Part shown: positions 1 to 9,374 of the stretch, one piece after another
Position numbering within the stretch: the first letter of the stretch is position 1
How the letters are laid out: each line of letters begins with the position of its first letter
Origin: Marinitoga sp. 38H-ov
GTDB taxonomy: Bacteria > Thermotogota > Thermotogae > Petrotogales > Petrotogaceae
Reading direction: 5' to 3'
Length of the DNA stretch: 64,000 nt
NCBI RefSeq assembly: GCF_011057715.1
Contig: NZ_LNGH01000022.1
Coordinates: forward strand, 1 to 64,000
Program-made: the position numbers and the translations under genes
The notes under the pieces: model-generated
What the model was told of the DNA's origin: nothing
The model's database searches: none
Seen by the model: the letters and a program-made list of their open reading frames with translations, nothing else

Positions 1-65
1 CTCTTTATTTGAGAAGAGTATATCATTTTTTCTTCCTCAGTGGACCATTTTTCAATTTTATTCAT
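1..65 (-). CDS. Start of an unidentified protein (partial, runs off the window)
   Basis: Only 21 codons are visible, beginning MNKIEKWSTEEEK. The ATG lies 9 bases after the stop codon of the radical SAM gene on the same strand, so the two are probably co-transcribed. No Shine-Dalgarno sequence is visible before it, so translation may depend on coupling to the upstream gene. The visible part is hydrophilic, with no signal peptide. Nothing can be said about function. It could be chance, because the visible frame is short. Confidence 0.4.
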   Translation of the reverse strand, partial: MNKIEKWSTEEEKMIYSSQIK

Positions 66-74
66 GGGGTACTT

Positions 75-1265
75 TTAGTTTACACTATACAGTAGATCGT
101 TTTTTAAATGACAACCCCCACCACATAAATTTTTTGCCCAACATTTCTTACATTTTTCATTCTTAATACCTATCATTATTTTATTAAACAAATTATATGC
201 TGATTCTATTATTTCTTCATGTGTATTTTTAAAAATATTTCCTATATAATATTTTTCAATTCCTGTTGCGCGATGACACATATACAAATCTCCACTGGCA
301 GAAAGAGATACTTCTCTTGCTCCACCCAAACAATTTATTTTTAATGTTTTTTTATTTTTAATCCTATTTTTTCTAACTTTTATTGAAGATAATATTATTT
401 CTGAAATTGTTTTATCTTCTCCAGAAACATACGATTCTATTTTTTTATCGTATTTTTTCAAATCAGGTAATAATGTATAATCTTCTGGAGCTACAAATGC
501 GCGAACTACGTTTTTAAAATTATATTCGCTCCAAAAATCATCAAATTCTTGATTAAATTTTGTAACTGTTATTCTTGTGAAATATTCGATTTCATATTTT
601 TCCAACAACTTTATTCCATTTACTGTTTTTCTAAAAGAATTTTCGTTATTTTTCAAAGGTCTTAATAGGTTATTTTCCTTTTCATTTCCATCAATACTTA
701 TCATTACTTTAAAATTATGCTTTTTCATAAATTTTACTATTTCTTCGTTTAACAGCGTTCCATTTGTTGTTATATTGTAAGCAGGCTTTTGATTAAAATT
801 TTTTTCTATATATTCGACAACTTCTTTTATAAGTTTAAAATTTAATAATGGTTCTCCACCAAAAAAGGATATAGATAATTGATCAAATCTATTATTATAT
901 AATTTTTCTAATGCTAATTTTACAGTTTCAAATTTCATTATAGATGTATTCCCATATGTCCCATTATCAGCAAAACAATAAATACATTTCATATTACATT
1001 CTTGAGCTACATTTAATACTAAAGTATTAAAATTAATATTATCATAAAAAATTTTTTTCTTATCAATGGATTTCGCAGTGTTTATTATGTTATTTTCTAT
1101 AAATTCTTTTAATTCTGTTGGTAAGGTTATATCTTCTTCTCCTTTGTATTTCCTTAAAAGGTTATATGCATCTTCATCTAACTTATAACAGGATAAACTT
1201 TCTGGAAAAAAAATTATTTTTTCGTTTAATTTTTCAAAGATATGAAAATCATTATAATTTATAAT
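75..1265 (-). CDS. Radical SAM/SPASM domain protein, peptide-maturase-like; start codon unclear
   Basis: The protein has the radical SAM motif CxxxCxxC, read as ECNMKCIYCFAD (Cys 90, 94 and 97 if it begins at 1265). This is followed by the glycine-rich SFFGGEPLLNF strand, a TTNGTLLN segment and an SIDG segment. The C-terminus has a SPASM-like cysteine pattern: CLGGAREV, GDLYMC, then CKKCWAKNLCGGGC, which should bind extra Fe-S clusters. Such enzymes usually modify cysteine-rich or other short peptides, or another protein, using S-adenosylmethionine. The first in-frame ATG (992) would cut off the first cluster cysteine, so the real gene must begin upstream. The frame is open up to a stop at 1296-1298 but contains no ATG, GTG or TTG. 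The best start is an ATT at 1263-1265, eight bases after an AAAAGGGG ribosome binding site. Alternatives are a small 5' frameshift or loss of the start. The N-terminal ~85 residues (IINYNDFHIFEK onwards) resemble the substrate-binding leader of maturases. No precursor peptide gene was found next to it. Confidence 0.75.
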   Translation of the reverse strand: MINYNDFHIFEKLNEKIIFFPESLSCYKLDEDAYNLLRKYKGEEDITLPTELKEFIENNIINTAKSIDKKKIFYDNINFNTLVLNVAQECNMKCIYCFADNGTYGNTSIMKFETVKLALEKLYNNRFDQLSISFFGGEPLLNFKLIKEVVEYIEKNFNQKPAYNITTNGTLLNEEIVKFMKKHNFKVMISIDGNEKENNLLRPLKNNENSFRKTVNGIKLLEKYEIEYFTRITVTKFNQEFDDFWSEYNFKNVVRAFVAPEDYTLLPDLKKYDKKIESYVSGEDKTISEIILSSIKVRKNRIKNKKTLKINCLGGAREVSLSASGDLYMCHRATGIEKYYIGNIFKNTHEEIIESAYNLFNKIMIGIKNEKCKKCWAKNLCGGGCHLKNDLLYSVN

Positions 1266-1293
1266 ATTACCATCCCCTTTTAATAGTGTTAAG

Positions 1294-1345
1294 TATCAGC
1301 CGGCTGGATATTTGAAGTTCAGTATGATATCTACGTAGATATATC
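1294..1345. promoter_or_regulatory. Two palindromes upstream of the radical SAM gene, candidate operator
   Basis: Positions 1327-1342 form a perfect 16-base palindrome, atatctacgtagatat. Positions 1297-1306 form the perfect GC-rich palindrome cagccggctg, flanked by tatc and gata, in an otherwise very AT-rich gap. Both lie within 80 bases upstream of the probable start of the radical SAM gene, on its 5' side. They could be binding sites for a dimeric repressor or elements of an RNA leader. No regulator gene is adjacent, so the role is a guess. Confidence 0.4.
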
Positions 1346-1656
1346 AAATTTTATAGATTAAAAATTTTAATTCTATTATTATTAAGAATATATATTGTGA
1401 ATTTTATAACTTAATAATTTACAAATTTTTCAATGATTTATATTTTCTATTATATTAAACACAATTAAAAGATTTTTTTCACTTATTCAATTTACAATAA
1501 TTCTATCAAAAAAAAAAAAAAAAAAATCAACAACATTAACGTAAATTTATGGTAAATTTATCTTTTCGTAAATCTAATAAATTTACGCTTTTATTATATC
1601 AAGTGATATATTTTTATTGTTAATTTTTAGATTTATTTAAAGATTGTTTGTAAAAT
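1346..1656. other. Gene-free AT-rich gap with a 19-base A-tract and short repeats
   Basis: No credible gene was found on either strand. The stretch contains a run of 19 A at 1508-1526. The word gtaaatttat occurs at 1541 and again, without its last base change, at 1552. An inverted repeat cgtaaat/atttacg occupies 1567-1587, and a second one, tatatca/tgatata, lies near 1595-1610. The gap separates the end of the ATP synthase operon from the radical SAM gene and should hold the promoter of the latter; no convincing -35/-10 pair stands out. A 24-codon plus-strand frame at 1549 has no ribosome binding site and is not called. Confidence 0.5.
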
Positions 1657-1688
1657 AAAATAAGGAAGGCAAAAACCTTCCTTATTTT
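1657..1688 (-). terminator. Terminator of the ATP synthase operon
   Basis: A 13-bp perfect stem (1657-1669 with 1676-1688) and a 6-base loop, rich in GGAAGG/CCTTCC. On the minus strand it is followed by a T-rich tract. The atpC stop codon lies inside the stem. Confidence 0.85.
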
Positions 1689-2077
1689 TTTACTATTGAT
1701 ATTCTTACCATATTTTTTTCTATTTCCGCTTGAGCTTTTGCTTTTTCTGCTCTATTAGCTGCATGATTTAACTTTTCTTTTGCTGCTTCTATAGCTTTCA
1801 TTGCTGTTTCTACATCTATTTCTTCTGGTCTTTCTGCAGCAGTTGTTAAAACTATCATTTCCTGTCCATCCATTTCTAATATTCCACCATGTACTGCAAA
1901 AAGCTCTTCTTTATCATCTTCAGTTCTTATTTTTAAAGGAGCCACTTTTAATTTTGCAACGATGGGGAGTCTGTTTGTTAAAACTCCCATACCACCTTCA
2001 ATAGTAGTAAATTCTGCATATTTAGCTTTTATTTCAGCTTTTACTCCTTTGGGGGTTACTATTTTTAAATCAAACAT
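1682..2077 (-). CDS. atpC: F-type ATP synthase epsilon subunit
   Basis: 131 residues, the usual length for the epsilon subunit of the F1 central stalk, which couples rotation to catalysis and can inhibit ATP hydrolysis. The N-terminal beta-sandwich begins MFDLKIVTPKG and contains the typical GGMGVLTNRLPIVAKL and FAVHGGILEMDGQEMIVLTTAAERPEEID. It is followed by a C-terminal helical hairpin rich in Ala, Glu and Lys. Last gene of the operon, 14 bases after atpD, with a strong AAGGAGGGGG ribosome binding site before the ATG. The stop codon sits inside the operon terminator. Confidence 0.95.
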   Translation of the reverse strand: MFDLKIVTPKGVKAEIKAKYAEFTTIEGGMGVLTNRLPIVAKLKVAPLKIRTEDDKEELFAVHGGILEMDGQEMIVLTTAAERPEEIDVETAMKAIEAAKEKLNHAANRAEKAKAQAEIEKNMVRISIVKK

Positions 2078-2091
2078 TATATACCCCCTCC

Positions 2092-3504
<1,413 letters not shown>

Positions 3505-3518
3505 TTACACCCCCAATA

Positions 3519-4355
3519 TTATTCTTCCTGCAATGCTTGAGCACCATTAACTATTTCAATTAATTCTTGTGTAATAGAAGCTTGTCTAGCCTTATTATAT
3601 GCAAGTGTAAACTTTTCAATAAGGTTTTTAGCATTATCAGTGGCATTATGCATTGCATTTTTTCTAGCGTATAATTCACTAATTTTATTTTCATATATAA
3701 TTAAGTATATTTTTGATAATAAATAAAGATATGCAGCTTCTTCAAACAATTCTTTAGAGTCAGGTTCATATTCAAATCGAGGATCTAAAGAACCTTCAAA
3801 TTGTATAGGTAATAAATCTATTACTTCAGGCTTTTGAACAAGAGCATTTTTAAATGCGCCATACACTACTTTAACTTTACCAATATTTTTATTTTCAATA
3901 ATATCCAAAATATCATCTAAAATATATTCAGCATTTTCTTGGCTAGGTACATCATATAATTTTGTTCGAGATAATAGTAATTTGTTAGTTTGTTTAAGTT
4001 CTATTTCTCCTTTTGAACCTATATTATAAAATCCTACAAAATCTTCTGTTTTTTCAGCGAGTTTAATAGCTGTTTTTGATAATTCCATAGGAAAAGCACC
4101 ACATAATCCCATGTCTGGAGTAATAACTACTATTAATGTTCCTTTTTTATTTGAAATATATATACTATCTTCAACTGGCGTAATTTTTTTAATTATTTTT
4201 TCAGCGTATAAAGCATAGTCTTTTAAAGCCTTAACTTCTTTGACTACTTTGTTAGCTTTAGCGGCTGCAACCATTTCCATAGCTTTTGTAATTTTCATTG
4301 TAGACTGTGTGGAAGCTCTTCTTTGTTTAAGAATTCTAAGTTTTCCACGGCTCAT
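3519..4355 (-). CDS. atpG: F-type ATP synthase gamma subunit
   Basis: 278 residues. The rotating central shaft of F1. The N-terminal helix begins MSRGKLRILKQRRASTQSTMKITKAMEMVAAAK, characteristic of the family. The middle has the Rossmann-like fold with ITPDMGLCGAFP, and the C-terminal helix has NATDNAKNLIEKFTLAYNKARQASITQELIEIVNGAQAL. Preceded by a GGTGGTGA ribosome binding site and located 14 bases after atpA. Confidence 0.97.
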   Translation of the reverse strand: MSRGKLRILKQRRASTQSTMKITKAMEMVAAAKANKVVKEVKALKDYALYAEKIIKKITPVEDSIYISNKKGTLIVVITPDMGLCGAFPMELSKTAIKLAEKTEDFVGFYNIGSKGEIELKQTNKLLLSRTKLYDVPSQENAEYILDDILDIIENKNIGKVKVVYGAFKNALVQKPEVIDLLPIQFEGSLDPRFEYEPDSKELFEEAAYLYLLSKIYLIIYENKISELYARKNAMHNATDNAKNLIEKFTLAYNKARQASITQELIEIVNGAQALQEE

Positions 4356-4369
4356 AAGATGTCACCACC

Positions 4370-5887
4370 TTAAGCTTGAAAAGCTGTTTTAAAGTCTTCA
4401 ATAGCTTTTCTAAGCTCCTTATCTAATTCTTCATCAATTTTTTTCTTTGTTTTAATTGATTCTAATATAGATGGTTTATTTGATTTTAAATATTGTAAGA
4501 ATTCTTTTTCAAACTTGCTAATACTTAATGTTGGAATATCATCTAAATATCCATTTACACCTGCAAAAACTATAGCCACTTGATCTTCAACTTCCATTGG
4601 AACATATTGACCTTGTTTTAGTAGTTCAGATAATTTTTCACCTCTAATTAATTGTTTCCTAGTAGATTCATCTAATTCTGTGGCGAATTGAGCAAATGCT
4701 TCTAATTCCCTATATTGAGCTAAGTCAAGTCTTAAACTACCTGCAACTTGTTTCATAGCTTTTATTTGAGCAGCACCACCAACCCTTGAAACAGACAAAC
4801 CAACATTAACAGCAGGTCTTTGGCCTGCATAGAATAAAGATGGTTCAAGATAAATTTGTCCATCAGTAATAGAAATAACATTAGTTGGAATATAAGCAGA
4901 AACGTCATTAGCTTGAGTTTCGATTATTGGTAATGCTGTTAATGAACCACCGCCATAATTTTCATTTAATCTTGCAGCTCTTTCTAATAATCTTGAGTGT
5001 AAATAAAATACATCACCTGGATATGCTTCACGTCCTGGTGGTCTTCTTAATAAAAGAGAAAGTTCTCTATATGCTGCTGCATGTTTAGATAAATCATCAT
5101 ATATAACCAAAGCGTCTTTTCCATTAAACATGAAATATTCACCCATAGCAGCACCTGCATATGGGGCTAAGTATAATAATGATGCGGGATCACTAGCACT
5201 AGCAACAACAACAGTAGTATATTCCATTGCACCATATTCTTCTAATTTTGCAACAGTTCTTGCAACAGATGATGATTTTTGTCCTATAGCAACATAAATA
5301 CAATAAACACCTTTACCTTTTTGATTAATAATTGTATCAATTGCAATAGCTGTTTTACCAGTTTGTCTATCTCCAATTATTAATTCTCTTTGCCCTCTTC
5401 CGATTGGAATCATTGTATCAATAGCTTTTAAACCTGTTTGTAAAGGTGTATCAACAGGTTTTCTCATAACAACGCCAGGCGCTTTAAACTCAATAGGTCT
5501 AGTATGTTTTGAATTAATAGGTCCTTTTCCATCTAAAGGTTCCCCTAATGGGTTAACAACCCTACCTAATAATTCCTCACCGGCAGGAACTTCAGCAATT
5601 TTACCTGTTCTAACTACTTTATTTCCTTCTTTAATTACTTTATAATCACCTAAAATAATAATACCAACATTATCTTCTTCTAAATTTAATGCCATACCGT
5701 TTATTATTTCTCCATCATCGGTATATATTTCTACTAATTCACTTGCCATAACATCTTTTAATCCATAAGCTCTTGCAATACCGTCACCAACTTGTATAAT
5801 CCATCCAACTTCTTTTATTTCACCTGATTCATATGATTTTATACGTTCTTCTATAACTTTTTCTAGTTCATCAGGATTTATTCTCAA
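4370..5887 (-). CDS. atpA: F-type ATP synthase alpha subunit
   Basis: 505 residues. Non-catalytic nucleotide-binding subunit of the F1 hexamer. The P-loop [11 protein letters not shown] and the motifs [46 protein letters not shown] and [34 protein letters not shown] are intact. The start is a TTG at 5885-5887 placed after GGGGGTGATTTATT; the encoded [10 protein letters not shown] is the usual N-terminus. Just upstream, the end of atpH contains a small CGCTT/AAGCG hairpin before the ribosome binding site. Confidence 0.97.
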   Translation of the reverse strand: MRINPDELEKVIEERIKSYESGEIKEVGWIIQVGDGIARAYGLKDVMASELVEIYTDDGEIINGMALNLEEDNVGIIILGDYKVIKEGNKVVRTGKIAEVPAGEELLGRVVNPLGEPLDGKGPINSKHTRPIEFKAPGVVMRKPVDTPLQTGLKAIDTMIPIGRGQRELIIGDRQTGKTAIAIDTIINQKGKGVYCIYVAIGQKSSSVARTVAKLEEYGAMEYTTVVVASASDPASLLYLAPYAGAAMGEYFMFNGKDALVIYDDLSKHAAAYRELSLLLRRPPGREAYPGDVFYLHSRLLERAARLNENYGGGSLTALPIIETQANDVSAYIPTNVISITDGQIYLEPSLFYAGQRPAVNVGLSVSRVGGAAQIKAMKQVAGSLRLDLAQYRELEAFAQFATELDESTRKQLIRGEKLSELLKQGQYVPMEVEDQVAIVFAGVNGYLDDIPTLSISKFEKEFLQYLKSNKPSILESIKTKKKIDEELDKELRKAIEDFKTAFQA

Positions 5888-5893
5888 AATAAA

Positions 5894-6448
5894 TCACCCC
5901 CGCTTGGAAGCGTATTCGCGTCCGATTTTTTCCAGCATTCCTTTTACAGAGTAGTCAAATACTGTATCTTCAAGTTGTAATTGTAAACCACCAATTAAAC
6001 TTTCATCTATAACAGATTGGATAATGGCTCTTCTTCCTGTTTTTTTATGAATAATATTAGATAGCTCACTAACATTTTCTTCATCTAATTTATATGGTGT
6101 AATCATTTTAACTTTTATCAATTTTTTTAATTCCATATTTTTTTGTTCTAATAAAATAAATATCATAGGTAACATTAATTGTCTTTTTTTATATACTAAA
6201 GCTGTTATAAATTTATTGAAATGAATATCATCAATACCAGCAACTTTAATAATTTGTTGAACAACAAAATCTTTTGGCAATAAAGGATTGCCAATTAAAT
6301 CAAAAAAAAGCTTATCATCATTGATTTTATTAACAACATTTTTTATTGCATTTACATAATTATCTAGCTCATCTAATTTGTTTTCTTCAGAGAGATATTC
6401 AAAAAAAGCTTCAACATATCTTGAGGCTACAGAAATAGAGTTTTTCAT
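5894..6448 (-). CDS. atpH: F-type ATP synthase delta subunit
   Basis: 184 residues. Peripheral-stalk protein joining F1 to subunit b. The N-terminal helical domain begins NSISVASRYVEAFFEYLSEENKLDELD, and the C-terminal part has the diagnostic region IQSVIDESLIGGLQLQLEDTVFDYSVKGMLEKI. Its ATG overlaps the atpF stop codon by four bases (ATGA), which implies translational coupling with subunit b. Confidence 0.93.
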   Translation of the reverse strand: MKNSISVASRYVEAFFEYLSEENKLDELDNYVNAIKNVVNKINDDKLFFDLIGNPLLPKDFVVQQIIKVAGIDDIHFNKFITALVYKKRQLMLPMIFILLEQKNMELKKLIKVKMITPYKLDEENVSELSNIIHKKTGRRAIIQSVIDESLIGGLQLQLEDTVFDYSVKGMLEKIGREYASKRG

Positions 6449-6936
6449 AACTTTTCACCCTTATTCAACGCCTCGAAAGCTCTTTTAATAAACTCTTCAT
6501 TTACTTTTTCATCGACATTTTTCTTAAGAATCATTGAAGCTATTGTAATTGACAATGATACAACTTTATTTTGTATATCTTTATAAGCTTCTTCTTTTAT
6601 TTCAATAGCTTCCTTTTCAGCAGCCGCTATAATTCTTGCTTTTTCATTTAAAGCTTCTTCCTTGGCGTTAGATACAATATTTTTAGCTAATTCTTCAGCT
6701 TCTTTTATAATACTTTCTTTTTTAGATCTTATTTCTTCCATTTCCTTGTTTGCTTGTTTCAATTTTTCTTCAGCTTCTTTTCTTAATGTTTCAGCTTGAT
6801 TTAATTCACTTTCAACAATTTCTTTTCTTTTTTCAGACATTTCAAAAAATGGCTTATATAACATAATCCATAAGAAATAAGCTAAAAAAACAAATCCAAA
6901 TAAATTTACTATTGATGTAAAATTAAAATCTAGCAC
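6445..6936 (-). CDS. atpF: F-type ATP synthase subunit b
   Basis: 163 residues. One N-terminal membrane helix (about residues 5-27, IVNLFGFVFLAYFLWIMLY) is followed by a long, charged coiled coil rich in Lys, Glu and Ala, forming the peripheral stalk. Start is GTG at 6936 behind GGGGGTGTAGAA. The leader between atpE and atpF can fold into alternative hairpins, one of which hides this ribosome binding site (see the separate entry). Overlaps atpH by four bases. Confidence 0.93.
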   Translation of the reverse strand: MLDFNFTSIVNLFGFVFLAYFLWIMLYKPFFEMSEKRKEIVESELNQAETLRKEAEEKLKQANKEMEEIRSKKESIIKEAEELAKNIVSNAKEEALNEKARIIAAAEKEAIEIKEEAYKDIQNKVVSLSITIASMILKKNVDEKVNEEFIKRAFEALNKGEKL

Positions 6937-6981
6937 TTCTACACCCCCTTTTATGGGGATTTTTACCCCGAATTAAGACTA
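6937..6981 (-). promoter_or_regulatory. atpE-atpF intergenic leader with two competing hairpins
   Basis: Read on the minus strand, this 45-base gap contains GGGG (6969-6966), seven bases, CCCC (6958-6955), six bases, then GGGGG (6948-6944), which is the core of the atpF Shine-Dalgarno sequence. The central CCCC can pair either with the upstream GGGG, leaving the ribosome binding site free, or with the downstream one, masking it. Subunit c must be made in several-fold excess over b, and this gap is where that ratio could be set. The stems are only four G-C pairs, so the switch is a hypothesis. Confidence 0.45.
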
Positions 6982-7278
<297 letters not shown>

Positions 7279-7302
7279 TTAAATCTACCTCCTTATATAA
7301 TA

Positions 7303-8127
7303 TTATTCTTCTAATAATGAACCCATATATGCAATAGCTAAAAGAGAAAAAACAAAGGCTTGTATTAATCCTACAAATATTCCAAAAAATCCCCATAAAA
7401 ATACAGGTAAAACAAAATATTTTAACATATAACTAATAATTAATACTAAAATCCCTCCACCGAAAATATTACCGAATAACCTCAAAGAGTGAGAAACAGG
7501 TTTTGCTAATTCACCAATTAAATTTAATGGTAATAATAATGGTGTTGGTTCAATAAACATTTTTAACCAATTTAAAACGCCTTTTGCAGATGCTGCAAAA
7601 ATATGACTAATAATTAAAACCATTAAAGCAAATGTTGCATTTGTATTTAAATCTGATGTAGGCGTATACCAAGTATCAGTAAATAAACCTATTTTAATAC
7701 CATCTGATACAGGAGTAACGTTTATACCAGGCATTCCTGATAACAAATTTGCAATTAAAATGAAAAGGAATAATGTGGTAGAAATAACATATATTGGTTT
7801 TCTATACTTTGGATTTGGAACAGCATCTTCTACCAGTTCCCAAAAATAACCTAATAAAGATTCTACTAAAGCTTGTTTTTTATTAGGAATTAATTCAAAT
7901 TTTATATTAGATGCAAAAATAATTAAAAGAAAAATTATTAAAATAGACATAATAACAGTCATAGGGTTTATAGTATTCCAAAATGTTTGAGTTTCTCCAA
8001 AAGAATAGGTCCACCTTAAACCAACTCCCTCTAAGTCAGCCGAAGGAAAAAATATAAAGTTTATTAAACCCAAACCTAAATAGATTAAAAATAAAATTAT
8101 AAGGTTTCTTTTTTGTCCTTGAGTCAT
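7303..8127 (-). CDS. atpB: F-type ATP synthase subunit a
   Basis: 274 residues with about five or six membrane helices. It forms the ion channels next to the c-ring. The essential arginine lies in GELAKPVSHSLRLFGNIFGGG, and the C-terminal helix carries LIQAFVFSLLAIAYMGSLLE. Preceded by GGGGAGGAA. Follows the small atpI gene by 15 bases and precedes atpE by 24. Confidence 0.96.
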   Translation of the reverse strand: MTQGQKRNLIILFLIYLGLGLINFIFFPSADLEGVGLRWTYSFGETQTFWNTINPMTVIMSILIIFLLIIFASNIKFELIPNKKQALVESLLGYFWELVEDAVPNPKYRKPIYVISTTLFLFILIANLLSGMPGINVTPVSDGIKIGLFTDTWYTPTSDLNTNATFALMVLIISHIFAASAKGVLNWLKMFIEPTPLLLPLNLIGELAKPVSHSLRLFGNIFGGGILVLIISYMLKYFVLPVFLWGFFGIFVGLIQAFVFSLLAIAYMGSLLEE

Positions 8128-8142
8128 AGATATTCCTCCCCG

Positions 8143-8481
8143 TTATTTTGGTGAAATAAGTGCTGCAAATTTCATATTTAAAAGTCCTAAAAATGTAATA
8201 AATAAGCCGTTTTGCGAAAATAAACTTCCAATCAGTAAAATTATACCAAAAAAAACGTATCTAATAAAATAACCTTTAAAAAAATTCCGTTTTGGTTTGG
8301 TTAATAATGTATTAATTTGCTCACTTATCATTAATATTCCTAAAATTGCACCTAAAGCTCCTAAAAATATAAGAAAGGATTCTAGCTTAAAAAAGTAAAA
8401 TAATATAAAAAATTCAATCATTGAAAGTATTATTATTTTTATTATTATCTCTTTTATCTTCTTTTTCAATTCTAAATTCAT
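8143..8481 (-). CDS. atpI: AtpI-like small membrane protein of the ATP synthase operon
   Basis: 112 residues with four predicted membrane helices (about 12-28, 32-47, 70-83 and 90-105). The position directly before atpB and the topology match the ATP synthase subunit I family, thought to help assemble the c-ring. Sequence similarity is weak, so the call rests mostly on context. The start at 8481 overlaps the end of atpZ by 68 bases, which is unusually long. AGGAGG lies 15 bases upstream of the ATG, farther than usual; a closer weak AGGA also exists. A later ATG (MIEFFIL) is possible but would remove part of the first helix. Confidence 0.75.
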   Translation of the reverse strand: MNLELKKKIKEIIIKIIILSMIEFFILFYFFKLESFLIFLGALGAILGILMISEQINTLLTKPKRNFFKGYFIRYVFFGIILLIGSLFSQNGLFITFLGLLNMKFAALISPK

Positions 8482-8725
8482 TATCCTGCTTTTCGGCCTC
8501 CTTAATAAGATCTTTGATGCCGTTATATAATCCTGATATAACTCCTAAAAACAAAAATATAATTTTCCAAATATCTTTATTAGTTATATAAGAAAGGCCA
8601 TAACCTATTAAATATCCGATAAAGATATTTGCTAATACATCTAATGCAAAAAATAAAATTAGATTTAAATTTGCAAATACTTTTACATCAATATTTTGCT
8701 TTTTTTCGATGTTGTGTTTTTTCAT
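8414..8725 (-). CDS. atpZ: AtpZ/AtpI-type F0F1-ATPase accessory protein
   Basis: 103 residues. Two membrane helices (about 25-47 and 53-70) are separated by a short loop and followed by a highly charged tail (KEDKRDNNKNNN). The helix pattern with GYLIGYGLSY and IFLFLGVISGLYNGIKDL matches the AtpZ family, found next to atpI in many operons and proposed to aid Mg2+ or Ca2+ handling or assembly of the enzyme. It begins one base after the stop of cheX and overlaps atpI by 68 bases, so all three are probably co-translated. Confidence 0.75.
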   Translation of the reverse strand: MKKHNIEKKQNIDVKVFANLNLILFFALDVLANIFIGYLIGYGLSYITNKDIWKIIFLFLGVISGLYNGIKDLIKEAEKQDNEFRIEKEDKRDNNKNNNTFND

Positions 8726-8726
8726 A

Positions 8727-9191
8727 TTAACTTTTTAAAACAACAAAAAATTCTTCTGAATATTTATTATCAATATTCATAGGGAACCTTAAAGAAACAC
8801 CATCTTTAATAAAAATAATATTATTTCCATGCATTATAGATGGTGGGGTTATATTTATTTTATAATTTAATTTTTCTAAACTAATAGCAATTGATCCTGA
8901 GATCATATTACCTAATTCTCCTAAAGCACTTAAGCTCATTTCATCTAATTTTTCAATTGGCATTCCCATCATCATTTGAGACACAACTTTTTTTGCTGTT
9001 TCTACTGATAGACCTATATGTATGTTTCCGTTAATATCTCCAATAAAACCAATTGTTACAACAACATCGTATGTTCTATTCTCTCCCTTATCTAAAGTAG
9101 GTTTTTGAATTTCTATATCCATGTTGTTAGTAGCCATTTGAAATGTTTTAGAAAAAGCATCTAATATAGAATTTATAACTTGTACATTCAT
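8727..9191 (-). CDS. cheX: CheX-type chemotaxis protein phosphatase
   Basis: 154 residues, the size of Thermotoga CheX. CheX removes phosphate from CheY-P to reset the flagellar motor signal. The active-site pattern ExxN is present as ALGELGNMISG with Glu92 and Asn95. The rest follows the family: N-terminal helix NSILDAFSKTFQMAT, GDINGNIHIGLSVETAKKVVSQMMMG, and C-terminal IKDGVSLRFPM. It is the first gene of the ATP synthase transcription unit, one base before atpZ, behind a good promoter and an AAGGAGGAG ribosome binding site. As far as I recall, cheX also lies next to the atp genes in T. maritima, so the linkage seems conserved. Confidence 0.9.
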   Translation of the reverse strand: MNVQVINSILDAFSKTFQMATNNMDIEIQKPTLDKGENRTYDVVVTIGFIGDINGNIHIGLSVETAKKVVSQMMMGMPIEKLDEMSLSALGELGNMISGSIAISLEKLNYKINITPPSIMHGNNIIFIKDGVSLRFPMNIDNKYSEEFFVVLKS

Positions 9192-9220
9192 ATAACTCCT
9201 CCTTTTTAAATATCGAATTA

Positions 9221-9249
9221 ATTATACTATAAAAATTATTAAATTACAA
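9221..9249 (-). promoter_or_regulatory. Promoter of the cheX-atp operon
   Basis: On the minus strand TTGTAA (9249-9244) and TATAAT (9226-9221) are separated by 17 bases, close to the sigma-70 consensus. The ATG of cheX follows about 30 bases downstream. No other strong promoter was seen before atpZ or atpB, so this one probably drives the whole cluster. Confidence 0.75.
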
Positions 9250-9328
9250 TAAAATTACTAATTCTATAATAAGAAAAATAAAATATTACATTCATAAAAA
9301 ATATTATTTATTCTAATATATAAAAATC

Positions 9329-9337
9329 TGGTATAAT
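9329..9337 (+). promoter_or_regulatory. Extended -10 promoter of the PFK gene
   Basis: The sequence tggtataat is a TGnTATAAT extended -10 element, with no clear -35 box. The same tggtataat occurs before the transporter gene at 37914, suggesting a common promoter form in this genome. It lies 38 bases before the chosen start codon. Confidence 0.6.
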
Positions 9338-9374
9338 TAATATGATTATATTATTTTTTGAAAGGGGAGGGAGT

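Noticed and set aside
577-780. Plus-strand open frame opposite the radical SAM gene
   Set aside because: It is the antisense shadow of a frame with clear radical SAM motifs and has no ribosome binding site.
1500-1620. Replication origin in the A-tract region
   Set aside because: No DnaA boxes of the TTATCCACA type and no dnaA or dnaN gene nearby.
1549-1623. 24-codon plus-strand frame (MVNLSFRKSNKFTLLLYQ) that could be a peptide precursor
   Set aside because: No ribosome binding site, opposite strand to the radical SAM gene, and composed of the local repeats.
9342-9374. Earlier in-frame ATG for the PFK gene
   Set aside because: It would translate the GAAAGGGGAGGG ribosome binding site, and the family begins at MRIGILTGGG.
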